A stretch of DNA of 64,000 nt from Micromonospora sp. Llam0 (lineage in GTDB: Bacteria; Actinomycetota; Actinomycetes; Mycobacteriales; Micromonosporaceae): the NCBI RefSeq assembly GCF_003751085.1, contig NZ_RJJY01000002.1, positions 1,550,001 to 1,614,000 on the forward strand. Direction: 5' to 3'. Below the pieces are notes generated by a model, which was not told the DNA's origin, ran no database searches, and was given only the letters and a program-made list of their open reading frames with translations. Each line of letters starts with the position of its first letter. Within the stretch, counting starts at the first letter, position 1. Position numbers and translations under genes: made by a program. This document shows, piece by piece, positions 46,912 to 55,669 of this stretch.

Positions 46912-48141
46912 TCAGCCGGCCGGCACCACGCCCTGTCCACCGGCCCCGGACTGCTGGTGCCACCGGGCGGTCAGTTCGGATCCCCGGGTAGCCGCCAACC
47001 GCACGATGTTGCACACCCTGCGGATGTCCTCACGGGAGATCATGGAACCGGTTGGCAGCGCCACGACCCGCGCCGAGAGGCGCTCGGTATGCGGCAGGTG
47101 CACCACCTCCTGCCGGGACCGGTACGGTTCGATCTGGTGGCACGGCGGGGAGAAGTAGCGCTGCGCGACGACGTTCTCGGCCCGCAGCAGCTCGACGAGC
47201 AGGTCTCGGGGGAGCCCGGTGATCTCCTCGTCGATCTCGACGATCACGTACTGGTAGTTGTGCCGCTCGTCGGGATCGATGTCGATCACGCTGAGGCCCG
47301 GCACCCGGGCCAGTTCGCCGCGGTACTGCTCGTAGTTGTCCCGGTTGTGGCGGGCCACCTCCGGGAACGCGTCGAGCGAGGTGAGCCCCATGGCGGCGGA
47401 CGCCTCGCTCATCTTGGCGTTGGTGCCGCCGGCCGTGCTGGGGCTCCGCAGATTGAATCCGAAGTTCGCCAGGCTGCGGATCCGGTGGGCCAGGTCGTCG
47501 TCGTCGGTGACGATCGCCCCGCCCTCGAAGGCGTTGACCACCTTGGTCGCGTGGAAGCTGAACACCTCCGCGTCGCCGAAGCTCCCCAACGGCCGTCCCT
47601 GCGAGGTGCAGCCGATGGCGTGGGCGGCGTCGAAGAACAGGCGCAGGCCGGTGTCGGCGGCCAGCTTCTCCAGCGCGTCCACGTCGCAGGGGCGCCCCCA
47701 CAGGTGGACGCCGAAGATCCCCGACGTGCGGGGGGTCACGGCGCTGGCCACCGCCGCTGGGTCGATGCCCCCGGTACGCGGGTCGATGTCGCAGAAGACC
47801 GGCTCCAGGCCGAGCCACCGGACCGCGTGCGCGGTCGCGGCGAAGGTCAGTGACGGCATGATCGCCTCGCCGGTCAGCTCCGCCGCGTGCACGAGCAGTT
47901 GCAGGGCCACGGTCGCGTTGCAGGTGGCCACGCAGTTGCGGACCCCGGCCAGGTCGGCCACCCGCTCCTCGAACTCCCGCGCCAGCGGCCCGTTGTTGGT
48001 CAGCCACTGGTTGTCCAGCGCCCAGGAAAGGCGGTCAAAGAACCGCGTCCGTTCGATCCGGTTGGGCCGCCCAACGTGGATCTGCTGGAGGAAACTGGCG
48101 TGCCCTCCGAAGAGCGCCAGGTCCCCGAGATCGCGCTTCAT
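46912..48141 (-). CDS. desI: TDP-4-keto-6-deoxyglucose 4-aminotransferase (DesI type, PLP-dependent)
   Basis: A 409-residue member of the DegT/DnrJ/EryC1 aminotransferases. It puts an amino group on C-4 of TDP-4-keto-6-deoxyglucose, the substrate for DesII. PLP-binding features are NCVATCNATVALQLLV, FFDAAHAIGCTSQGRPLGS with the cofactor-binding Asp, and the internal-aldimine Lys in VFSFHATKVVNAFEGG. Placed directly before the radical deaminase gene, it marks the desosamine (not mycaminose) route. A single transcript desI-desII is likely. Confidence 0.9.
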   Translation of the reverse strand: MKRDLGDLALFGGHASFLQQIHVGRPNRIERTRFFDRLSWALDNQWLTNNGPLAREFEERVADLAGVRNCVATCNATVALQLLVHAAELTGEAIMPSLTFAATAHAVRWLGLEPVFCDIDPRTGGIDPAAVASAVTPRTSGIFGVHLWGRPCDVDALEKLAADTGLRLFFDAAHAIGCTSQGRPLGSFGDAEVFSFHATKVVNAFEGGAIVTDDDDLAHRIRSLANFGFNLRSPSTAGGTNAKMSEASAAMGLTSLDAFPEVARHNRDNYEQYRGELARVPGLSVIDIDPDERHNYQYVIVEIDEEITGLPRDLLVELLRAENVVAQRYFSPPCHQIEPYRSRQEVVHLPHTERLSARVVALPTGSMISREDIRRVCNIVRLAATRGSELTARWHQQSGAGGQGVVPAG

Positions 48142-48201
48142 GATCCTGCCTCCTTTCCGCGGTTCACGGCTGCGTCCGGCCCCGGGCGCCCCCGGCCCGG
48201 C

Positions 48202-49650
48202 TCAGGTCCTGGCGTATTCGTCGAGGTCGGCGGCCAGGTCGGCAGCCACCCTGGCCCGGAGCACGGTGCCGTCGGCGGTGTGCTCCTCCGCCAGCACCTC
48301 GCCGTAGGCGTGGATCCGTGCGACGAGACCACCCGCGGTGTACGGGATCAGGACGTGGACCTGCACCTCGGGATTCGGCAACGCGGTGCCGATGGTCTCC
48401 CGGAGCCTGTCGACGCCCTGCCCGGTACGGGCCGAGACGACGACGTGCCGGGGCTCGGCCTCCGCCAGCGCGGCCAGAGCCGCCGGGTTGGCCGCGTCGG
48501 CTTTGTTGACCACCACGAGCTCCGGCACGTCGCCCGCGTCGACGTCCCGGATGACCGCGCGGACTGCGGCGAGCTGCGCCAACGGCGCGGGGTGCGAGCC
48601 GTCCACGACGTGCAGCAGCAGGTCGGCCTCGGCCACCTCCTCCAGGGTGGAGCGGAACGCCTCCACCAAGTGGTGCGGCAGGTGGCGGACGAACCCGACG
48701 GTGTCGGTGATGGTGTACGCCCGCCCGGCCGGGGTGATGGCCCGGCGGACGGTCGGGTCGAGGGTGGCGAAGAGCGCGTTCTGCACCAGCACGCCGGCCC
48801 CGGTGAGCCGGTTGAGCAGCGAGGATTTCCCGGCGTTGGTGTAGCCGGCGATGGCGACCGACGGGATGCTGCTGCGCCGCCGCTCCTGGCGCTTGAGTTC
48901 CCGGCCGGTCCGCATCTCGGCGATCTCCCGGCGGAGCCGGGCCATCTTCTCGTGGATCCGCCGCCGGTCGGTCTCGATCTTGGTCTCACCCGGTCCCCTG
49001 GTGGCCATGCCACCGCCGCCACCACCGCCCATCTGCCGGGAGAGCGACTGACCCCAGCCGCGCAACCGGGGCAGCATGTACTGCATCTGGGCCAGGGCCA
49101 CCTGCGCCTTGCCCTCGCGGGACGTGGCGTGCTGAGCGAAGACGTCGAGGATCAACGCGGTGCGATCCACCACCTTCGCGTCGACGACCTGCTCCAGGCG
49201 TACCAGCTGGGCGGGGCTGAGTTCACCGTCGCACACCACCGTGTCAGCGCCGGCCGCCCGGACGATGTCCCGTAGTTCCCGGGCCTTGCCGGACCCGAGG
49301 TAGGTTCCCGGGTCGGGCCGGCCGCGGCGCTGGATCACCCCGTCGAGCACCATCGCCCCCGCCGTCTCAGCCAGCGCCGCCAGCTCGGCCAGGGACCGTT
49401 CGGCCTCGTCGAGCGTGCCGGCGGTCCAGACCCCGACCAGCACCACCCGTTCCAGCCGTACCTGCCGGTACTCGACCTCGGTGACGTCGGTCGTCTCGGT
49501 GGACAGGCCGACGACCCGCCGCAGCGCGGCCCGGTCGTCCCGGTCGAGTTGCGCACCGTTGACCTCCTCGGTGCCCGGCCGGACGTCGGCGTTGTCCATC
49601 AGGGCGTCAGCCCTCGCCGAGTACCGGGGGTGGTGCGGCGCGGAGGTCAT
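48202..49650 (-). CDS. hflX: GTPase HflX
   Basis: A 482-residue HflX GTPase from the ATG at 49650 (the frame is open to 49746). The N-terminal HflX domain is seen in YLGSGKARELRDIVRAAGAD and the linker GGGGGGMATRGPGETKIETDR. The G domain has G1 IAGYTNAGKSS, G3 TDTVGFVRHLP, G4 VVNKADAAN and G5 VSARTG. HflX splits stalled or drug-bound ribosomes; homologues in Listeria and mycobacteria contribute to macrolide/lincosamide tolerance. Placed between desosamine and regulatory genes of a macrolide cluster, it is a plausible third self-protection function. Whether the genome also has a housekeeping hflX is not visible here. Confidence 0.9.
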   Translation of the reverse strand: MTSAPHHPRYSARADALMDNADVRPGTEEVNGAQLDRDDRAALRRVVGLSTETTDVTEVEYRQVRLERVVLVGVWTAGTLDEAERSLAELAALAETAGAMVLDGVIQRRGRPDPGTYLGSGKARELRDIVRAAGADTVVCDGELSPAQLVRLEQVVDAKVVDRTALILDVFAQHATSREGKAQVALAQMQYMLPRLRGWGQSLSRQMGGGGGGGMATRGPGETKIETDRRRIHEKMARLRREIAEMRTGRELKRQERRRSSIPSVAIAGYTNAGKSSLLNRLTGAGVLVQNALFATLDPTVRRAITPAGRAYTITDTVGFVRHLPHHLVEAFRSTLEEVAEADLLLHVVDGSHPAPLAQLAAVRAVIRDVDAGDVPELVVVNKADAANPAALAALAEAEPRHVVVSARTGQGVDRLRETIGTALPNPEVQVHVLIPYTAGGLVARIHAYGEVLAEEHTADGTVLRARVAADLAADLDEYART

Positions 49651-50045
49651 CGGGGTCCTTAGCAGGTCGGTGGGGCGACGGGTCGCGGTAGGCCCCGACG
49701 GGGGGCTGGAACCCGGGGGGCGGGACCGGCACCTGCCACACATCACGACGATTGCCGATCTCCTAGAAGGCTTCCGGAGAGTGGCGCGGGATGCGAGGTT
49801 CGCCGATCACACATTTCGCTGCGGTCCGGGCCGTGAGGTGTGGTCGCGTCACCGGGTGCCGGGACCACAATCGACCACACGTTCAGGTGCACACCCAACT
49901 ACGTTCAGTGCGCAACCGCCGTCGGCGGTCAAGTGTGGTTCCGACGCACCTGGGCAACACCGGGCCACCGGGCGATCGTGGGACGAGGGCCGGGCCCTGG
50001 CCGTGATCAGCGCATCGTCCCACCAGCAACCGGAGGAGAGTGCCG
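49651..50045. other. Divergent intergenic region with four GTGTGGT motifs
   Basis: This 395-bp gap separates hflX (leftward) from the transposase-like gene (rightward) and holds no gene. Four copies of one motif occur: GTGTGGTCG at 49838-49846, GACCACA at 49863-49869, CGACCACAC at 49872-49880 and GTGTGGT at 49933-49939. The first and third are perfect inverted copies of 9 bp. They may be operators for a cluster regulator such as the PucR-type protein. A GGAGGAG ribosome binding site at 50032-50038 precedes the ATG at 50046. Confidence 0.6.
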
Positions 50046-51305
50046 ATGCCCGACGTCCGGGAGAAGAGCCGAGCGCGACGGGCCGATCTGGACACGGTGT
50101 CCAGGGCGTGCGGCACCCTGCTGGCCTCGCTGCCCCGGGTCGACCAGCGGCGCAAGGGCGAGATGTACGTCCGGGGCCTGCTGACCTCGCCCGGCCGCAA
50201 GACCATGCGCAACCTGGCCGCGAGCACCGACGATCCGGCGGCGGCGCAGAGCCTGCACCACTTCATCAGTTGCTCCACCTGGGACTGGACGGTCATCCGC
50301 GCCTCCCTCGCCCGCCATCTGGACCGGCTGCTGGCGCCCCGGTCCTGGGTGGTGCGATCGATGTTGGTGCCGAAGACCGGCCGGCACTCGGTCGGGGTGG
50401 AACGTCGGTACGCGCCGGCGCTCGGCGAGACGGTCAACAGCCAGCAGAGCTACGGGCTCTGGCTCGCCTCGGAGACAGCCGCCGCGCCGGTCAACTGGCA
50501 GCTGTCCATCAGTAAAGGGTGGCTCCAGGACAACCGGACGCGGATCCGCGCCACCGTCCCCGACGACGAGGACGGCACGACCGGCGACGGAGCGGCGGTT
50601 CAGGCGGTGCTGAAGGCCGCAGCTTGGGGCATCGAGCCGCGTCCGGTGGTAATGGACGCCCGGTACTCGGCGCTGCCCCCGCTGGTGGAGGCGTTCACCG
50701 CGGCGGGGTTGCCGTTCCTGCTGCGGGTCAACGGGGGCTGCACTCTGCTGGCCGCCGGGGTCGGCCAAAGCAAGAACCGGGTCTCGGCGGCCTCCGCCGA
50801 ACACCTGCTCGGCCTGGCGCGGGCCCAGCGCCGCCCGGTGGAATGGATCGACCCGGCCAGCCCCGGGTCCCGGCGTACCAGCCTGGTGGCACCCTTGCAG
50901 GTGTACTGGCCGAGTACGCTCGACGCCCGCCCGCCCGGCCCGTACGCCGGGTCCGCTGCCGGGTCGACCCGGACGGCCGCCCTCGGGCTACCGCTGACGC
51001 TGCTCGGCACGTGGCAGACATACGAGCGCGGGGTGCGGCAGGTGTGGCTGACCAACATGACCGGTGCCGGCTACGGCCCGCTGCTGCGGCTGAGCCGGCT
51101 CACCCGCCGGGTCGAGACCGATTTCTCCGACATCAGCCTCGACGTCGGAATGCGGGACTTCGAGGGCCGCTCGTATCCGGGTTGGCACCGGCACGTCACC
51201 CTCGCGTCCGTGGCGCACGCCCTGCGGATGCTGGGGCACCATGAGGCGCCGGTAGGCCCGTCCGGTCGCCCGGGTGCCGCCCACCGGGCCGGGGCCGGGG
51301 CCTAG
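50046..51305 (+). CDS. IS701-like transposase-derived protein with a missing catalytic Asp
   Basis: A 419-residue protein matching IS701-type (IS4 superfamily) transposases over its full length. From N to C: KGEMYVRGLLTSPGRKTM, QSLHHFISCSTWDWTVI, HSVGVERRYAPALG, VVMDARYSALPPLVEAF, VWLTNMT and DFEGRSYPGWHRHVTL. In active relatives the first catalytic Asp lies in a VIDDTG-type strand just before the HSVGV block. Here that strand reads VRSMLVPKTG and has no Asp, while the second Asp (MDARY) and the EGRS Glu remain. No flanking inverted repeats were found. It looks like a domesticated, non-transposing protein, perhaps with a regulatory role. Its stop codon overlaps that of the convergent PucR-type gene. 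Confidence 0.8.
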   Translation: MPDVREKSRARRADLDTVSRACGTLLASLPRVDQRRKGEMYVRGLLTSPGRKTMRNLAASTDDPAAAQSLHHFISCSTWDWTVIRASLARHLDRLLAPRSWVVRSMLVPKTGRHSVGVERRYAPALGETVNSQQSYGLWLASETAAAPVNWQLSISKGWLQDNRTRIRATVPDDEDGTTGDGAAVQAVLKAAAWGIEPRPVVMDARYSALPPLVEAFTAAGLPFLLRVNGGCTLLAAGVGQSKNRVSAASAEHLLGLARAQRRPVEWIDPASPGSRRTSLVAPLQVYWPSTLDARPPGPYAGSAAGSTRTAALGLPLTLLGTWQTYERGVRQVWLTNMTGAGYGPLLRLSRLTRRVETDFSDISLDVGMRDFEGRSYPGWHRHVTLASVAHALRMLGHHEAPVGPSGRPGAAHRAGAGA

Positions 51306-53212
51306 TCGTAGCGTTCTGCGCAGAGCAGGTCCCGGACCCGGTGCAGGCGCAGGGCGAGCTGCGTGTCGAGGGCCCGGTCCGGTTTCTGCCAGTCGTTGCC
51401 GAGGAGCTGGGCGATGCGGTCCAGCCGTCGGGAGACGGTGTTCGGGTGGACGTGCAACATCTCCGCCGCGCGGGTTCGGCTGCCGCCCGAGTCGAAGTAG
51501 ACCTCCAGGGTCTCGGCGAGGTTCGCGAGCCGCCGGGCGTCGTAGTTCAGCACCGGCCCGAGGACCCGGTCGACGAAGCCGGGAACGTCGTGGCCGTCGG
51601 CCACCAGCAGCCCGAGGAAGCCCAAGTCCCGCGAGCAGGCCGCCCGTCCCGTCGCGTCCAGCGCGACCAGGGCGTCGACGCACCGGGCCGCCTCCTGGTA
51701 GGTGCCTCTGACCGCGTCGGCGGTCCGCACCGGGCCGGCCCCGCCGGCGGTGACCGGCAGGCCGAGCAGCCCTCCCAGTTCGCGGGAGACGTCCCGGGCC
51801 CGGGCTCCCGGGTCGTCCCCGGGCAGCAGCAGCACCGCGTGTCCGTCGCGCATCGCCTTCATGCCGTCCAGCCCGTGCGCGACGCAGACCGCCCGTTCGA
51901 CCACGCCGGGGGGGGCGGTGCCCTCGGGCCGGGCGACCACCACCACGTACGGACGGTCCAGGTCGGCCCGGGTCCGGCGCCCAGGTTTGCCGTCCCGGTC
52001 CAGCTCCGGCCAGGGACCCAGCAGGTCCTCCAGGAGCTGGTCGCCCGGACGGCCCCGGATTCCGACGGTCTGGGTCAGCAGCAGCGCGACGGACTGGGCG
52101 ACGGCCGGGAGGGTCGCCACCCGCTCGGCATCGAACGTCTCGTCGGGGTGGAACAGCACACAGCCGAGGTCGTCGGCGCTGGCGACCACCGGCACCACCC
52201 AGGAGCCGGTGCTCAGCCGGGCGGGCTGGCCGGTGGTGCGGGCGCCGAGCCGGGCGCGGGACAGTTCCCGCTCGTCGGGCGACGGAAGCTCACCGACCAC
52301 GGCCAGCACGGCACCGGTCCGGTCGCGGACCTGCAACGCCCCGCCCAGCCGGCGTACCGCGTTGGCGGCCAGGCCGTCCAGTCCGGCGCCGTCGAGGACA
52401 AGCTGGACCAGTTCGGGTTGCAGGCCGCCCACCTCCCGGGCAGCGCTCAGCTCTGCGCGGGCCTGGGCGGTCTCCTGCTGGGCCTGCTTGAGGTCAGCCC
52501 AGGTGTCGCAGAGCACGCTGATCCGGTTCACGGCGGTCGCCGCGAGGTCGGCGAGCAGGCGCAGGGCGGCAACTTCGTCCGGGGCGAAGTGCCGGATCTG
52601 CCGGTGGCCGACGTGCAGGTCCCCGAGGTGCCGGCCGTCCACGCACAGGGCCACCGACAGGACGGCGTGCAGCCCCTCCGCGCGGATCAGGCCGTCGGTG
52701 ACCGGGTGGTGTTCGAGCCGCTCGTCGGCGAGGTGGTCGGCCGTCCAGGAGATCGACTCGCCACCCCCGGCGGGGACGAGCAGGCCGTGCCGGCGGGGCA
52801 GCCGGAAGCCGTTGTTCAGCGTGGTGGCCGCGCCGACAGCCGCCGCGACGTAGGAGTCGCCGGTCACCTTGTCGACCAGGCTGACGAACGCCACGTCGAT
52901 GGCGAGCAGCAGTTGCGCCCGCCGGACGACCAGGTGCAGCCCGGCCTCCAGGTTCGAGGCCCCGGCGAGGTCCCGGGCGGTGTCGACGAGGGCAGCCAGT
53001 TCGACTCCGCGCCGGCACCGCCGGCCGACGGTTTCCCGCAGCTGCAGGGCAAGCCGCTTGGCCGTCACGATCCGGTCGAGCGCGGCCCGGTCCACGCCGT
53101 CGCGCTGCGCCTGCTGCACCAGTTCCTCGTACTGTAGGACGGGCGCCTCCCGGGCCAGGAGTTCGAAGAACTGAAGTTCGTGGTCCCGCGACGGAGAGCC
53201 GGGGCCAGTCAT
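51302..53212 (-). CDS. PucR/CdaR-type regulator with GAF domain
   Basis: About 636 residues from the ATG at 53212 (the frame is open to 53326). An N-terminal GAF-like sensor (LEAGLHLVVRRAQLLLAIDV, VLSVALCVDGRHLGDLHVGH, FAPDEVAALRLLADLAATAV) is followed by a coiled linker and a PucR-type part. The C-terminal HTH_30 is LAETLEVYFDSGGSRTRAAEML with HVHPNTVSRRLDRIAQLLG, split here by its key blocks. Such proteins activate catabolic or secondary-metabolite genes in response to a small ligand. It is the only clear cluster-situated regulator in the window, so control of the macrolide genes is likely. The gap 53213-53497 before the Ccr stop contains no gene. Confidence 0.85.
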   Translation of the reverse strand: MTGPGSPSRDHELQFFELLAREAPVLQYEELVQQAQRDGVDRAALDRIVTAKRLALQLRETVGRRCRRGVELAALVDTARDLAGASNLEAGLHLVVRRAQLLLAIDVAFVSLVDKVTGDSYVAAAVGAATTLNNGFRLPRRHGLLVPAGGGESISWTADHLADERLEHHPVTDGLIRAEGLHAVLSVALCVDGRHLGDLHVGHRQIRHFAPDEVAALRLLADLAATAVNRISVLCDTWADLKQAQQETAQARAELSAAREVGGLQPELVQLVLDGAGLDGLAANAVRRLGGALQVRDRTGAVLAVVGELPSPDERELSRARLGARTTGQPARLSTGSWVVPVVASADDLGCVLFHPDETFDAERVATLPAVAQSVALLLTQTVGIRGRPGDQLLEDLLGPWPELDRDGKPGRRTRADLDRPYVVVVARPEGTAPPGVVERAVCVAHGLDGMKAMRDGHAVLLLPGDDPGARARDVSRELGGLLGLPVTAGGAGPVRTADAVRGTYQEAARCVDALVALDATGRAACSRDLGFLGLLVADGHDVPGFVDRVLGPVLNYDARRLANLAETLEVYFDSGGSRTRAAEMLHVHPNTVSRRLDRIAQLLGNDWQKPDRALDTQLALRLHRVRDLLCAERYD

Positions 53213-53497
53213 GCGTCCCACCACCTCGCACACAACGCCTATGGACATGGGCCAGGGATCCGGGAACTTCCGTTCACGGCCATCGATACACCTATCGTAT
53301 CTCGCTGATCGCAACGGATTGCGCATGATCCTTTATCGACGTTCCGGCGTGTACGGACCGCCTCGTGCCCTGCCTCACCCACGCAGAGCTGGCCTTTCGC
53401 TGCAGAGACCGATCGCATAGACCGACCGGATCCGGCCGGTGCGGGGTCACGGACACCTCCCGACTCTCCTATTTGTCCCCAACCGTCGTGCGAGGTT

Positions 53498-54856
53498 TCA
53501 CTCCGGCACGCGGAACCGGTTGATCGCGTGTAGGTGACGCTCCCGCAGCTCGGCGTCCCGCACCCCGAGCCCGGACCGTGGCGCGAGTGCCAGTACGCCG
53601 ACCTTGCCCTGGTGGAGGTTGTGGTGTATGTCGTACACCGCCTGGCCGACCTCTTCCATCGGGTAGCAGCGGGACAGCGTCGGGTGGATCTTCCCCTTCA
53701 CGACCAGCCGGTTGGCCTCCCATGCCTCCCGGTAGTTGGCGAAGTGGGTTCCGATGATCCGCTTCAGGGACATCCACAGGTACCGGTTGTCGTAGACGTG
53801 CTCGAAGCCACTCGTCGAGGCGCAGGTGACCACGGTGCCGCCCTTGCGGGTGACGTAGACCGAGGCGCCGAAGGTCTCCCGGCCGGGATGTTCGAAGACG
53901 ATGTCGACGTCCTCACCGCCGGTCAGCTCCCGGATCTGCCGACCGAACCGCCTCCACTCCCGGGGGTTCTGGGTGTGCTCGTCCGACCAGAAGCGGTAGT
54001 CCTCGGCGACCCGGTCGATGATGGCCTCGGCGCCCATCCGGCGGCAGATCTCGGCCTTCTGCGGACTGGAGACCACGCAGACCGGGTTGGCTCCGCCGGC
54101 CAGCGCGAGCTGGGTGGCGTACGCGCCGAGGCCGCCGGTGGCGCCCCAGACGAGGACGTTGTCGCCCTGCTTCATCCGGGCCCCGTTGCCGGAGACGAGC
54201 TGCCGGTAGGCGGTGGAGTTGACCAGCCCCAGCGAGGCGGCCTCCTCCCAGGTCAGGTGGGCCGGCTTGGGCATCAGCTGGTTCGCCTTGACCAGCGCGA
54301 TCTCGGCGAGCCCGCCGAAGTTGGTCTCGAAGCCCCAGATGCGCTGCTCCGGGTCGAGCATGGTGTCGCCGTGGCCGTCGGCGGACTCCAGCTCCACCGA
54401 GAGGCAGTGTGCAACGACCTCGTCGCCCGGCCGCCAGCGGTTCACCCCCGGCCCGGTGCGCAGCACCACGCCGGCCAGGTCCGAACCGAGGACGTGGTAC
54501 GGCAGGTCGTGTCGCCGGGCCAGCTCGGACAGGCGGCCGTACCGCTCCAGAAAACCGAAGGTGGCCAACGGTTCGAAGAGCGATGACCAGACGGTGTTGT
54601 AGTTGACCGAGCTGGCCAGCACCGCGACGAGGGCCTCCCCTGGGCCGAGTTCGGGGACAGGCACCTCCTCGACGTGCAGCGACTTGCGCGGGTCCTTTTC
54701 CAGGCGGGAGAGGCCCGCGAACATCTCCGTCTCGTCCTTGTGCACGGTCACCGCCCGGTACGAGGGCGGCAACGGCAGGGCGGCCAGCTCCCGCGCGTCC
54801 GGCTCTGGAGCGAGGATCGCGTCGAGGATGCGGTTCATTTCGGGGGTATCTCGCAC
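53498..54856 (-). CDS. ccr: Crotonyl-CoA carboxylase/reductase
   Basis: A 452-residue NADPH-dependent enzyme that reductively carboxylates crotonyl-CoA to ethylmalonyl-CoA, a PKS extender unit. Ccr signatures are SSVNYNTVWSSLFEP, HVLGSDLAGVVLRTGPGVNRWRPGDEVVAHC, GLVNSTAYRQLVSGNGARMKQGD, the nucleotide motif VWGATGGLGAYATQLAL, and FEHPGRETFGASVYVTRKGG with catalytic/CO2-binding neighbours. Length fits the family (about 447). Its presence predicts an ethyl-branched position in the macrolide, as in rosamicin or tylosin. The gene lies 88 bp after DesVI in the same direction. Confidence 0.95.
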   Translation of the reverse strand: MRDTPEMNRILDAILAPEPDARELAALPLPPSYRAVTVHKDETEMFAGLSRLEKDPRKSLHVEEVPVPELGPGEALVAVLASSVNYNTVWSSLFEPLATFGFLERYGRLSELARRHDLPYHVLGSDLAGVVLRTGPGVNRWRPGDEVVAHCLSVELESADGHGDTMLDPEQRIWGFETNFGGLAEIALVKANQLMPKPAHLTWEEAASLGLVNSTAYRQLVSGNGARMKQGDNVLVWGATGGLGAYATQLALAGGANPVCVVSSPQKAEICRRMGAEAIIDRVAEDYRFWSDEHTQNPREWRRFGRQIRELTGGEDVDIVFEHPGRETFGASVYVTRKGGTVVTCASTSGFEHVYDNRYLWMSLKRIIGTHFANYREAWEANRLVVKGKIHPTLSRCYPMEEVGQAVYDIHHNLHQGKVGVLALAPRSGLGVRDAELRERHLHAINRFRVPE

Positions 54857-54944
54857 CGGTGTCTCCCAGGAGTCGGGTGGGGCGGATCGGGGTCAGGTCA
54901 CGTTCCGGCGGCCGGTGCCCGGCCCGGGGTGCCGGGCCGGGCGG

Positions 54945-55661
54945 TCAGCGGTGGACGCCGACGAAGAGCCCCCGGCCGGACGGGCCGGGCGTCAGGTACT
55001 CCGTGGTGAAGCCGGCCCGCGCGAAGGCGCGCTCGTAGTCCGCCCGCTCGAAGAGGGTGATCAGGTGGCTCTCGTCGAAGTGCCGGATCCCGCCGTCGGC
55101 GCTGGCCACCAGGTAGTGCACGGTGATCCGGGTAGTGCCGCCCTCACGTACGGAGTGGGAGACCCGGGAGATGGTGAGGCCGTCGACCTCCAGCAGGCTC
55201 GCGCCCACGTACCCGGGCGTGAACGTCTCCGGGAACCACCACGGCTCGACGATCGCCACACCCCCGGGGGACAGGTGCGCGGCGAACCGGGCCAGCGTCC
55301 CGTCCAGTTCGGCCGTTGTCTCCAGGTGGCCCACCGAGCTGAACATGCAGGTGATGACGTCGTAGCGATGTCCCAGGTCGAAGGTACGCATATCTCCGAG
55401 GTGCAGGGCCGCGCCGGGGTTGCGCTGCTGGGCGATGCTCAGCATGTCCGGGGCCAGCTCGACGCCGCCCACGTCGTCGAAGAGCCCGGCCAGGTGCCGC
55501 AGGTGCAGGCCGGTGCCGCAGGCGACGTCCAGCAACGTCCGGGCGCCTGGCCGGCGGGCCCTGGCTAGGGCGGTCAACTCCTCCGCCTCCGCCGCGTAGT
55601 CCTTGCCTCTCCCCTGGTACACCAGGTCGTAGACCTCGGCGATCGCGTCCGCGTACATCAT
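54945..55661 (-). CDS. desVI: TDP-3-amino-3,4,6-trideoxyglucose N,N-dimethyltransferase (DesVI type)
   Basis: A 238-residue class I methyltransferase from the ATG at 55661 (MMYADAIAEVYDLVY), matching the usual 237 of DesVI/EryCVI. SAM motif TLLDVACGTGLHLRHLAG, then GVELAPDMLSIAQQRNP, GDMRTFDLGHRYDVITCMFS and GVAIVEPWWFPETFTPGYV. It adds two methyl groups to the 3-amino group, completing TDP-desosamine. It starts eight bases after the stop of the glycosyltransferase gene, so translation is coupled. Confidence 0.93.
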   Translation of the reverse strand: MMYADAIAEVYDLVYQGRGKDYAAEAEELTALARARRPGARTLLDVACGTGLHLRHLAGLFDDVGGVELAPDMLSIAQQRNPGAALHLGDMRTFDLGHRYDVITCMFSSVGHLETTAELDGTLARFAAHLSPGGVAIVEPWWFPETFTPGYVGASLLEVDGLTISRVSHSVREGGTTRITVHYLVASADGGIRHFDESHLITLFERADYERAFARAGFTTEYLTPGPSGRGLFVGVHR

Positions 55662-55669
55662 GGATCGTG

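Noticed and set aside
49748..49816. Possible short leader ORF before hflX (MCDRRTSHPAPLSGS...)
   Set aside because: No ribosome binding site and no set of alternative hairpins comparable with the erm attenuator; short ORFs are common in such DNA.
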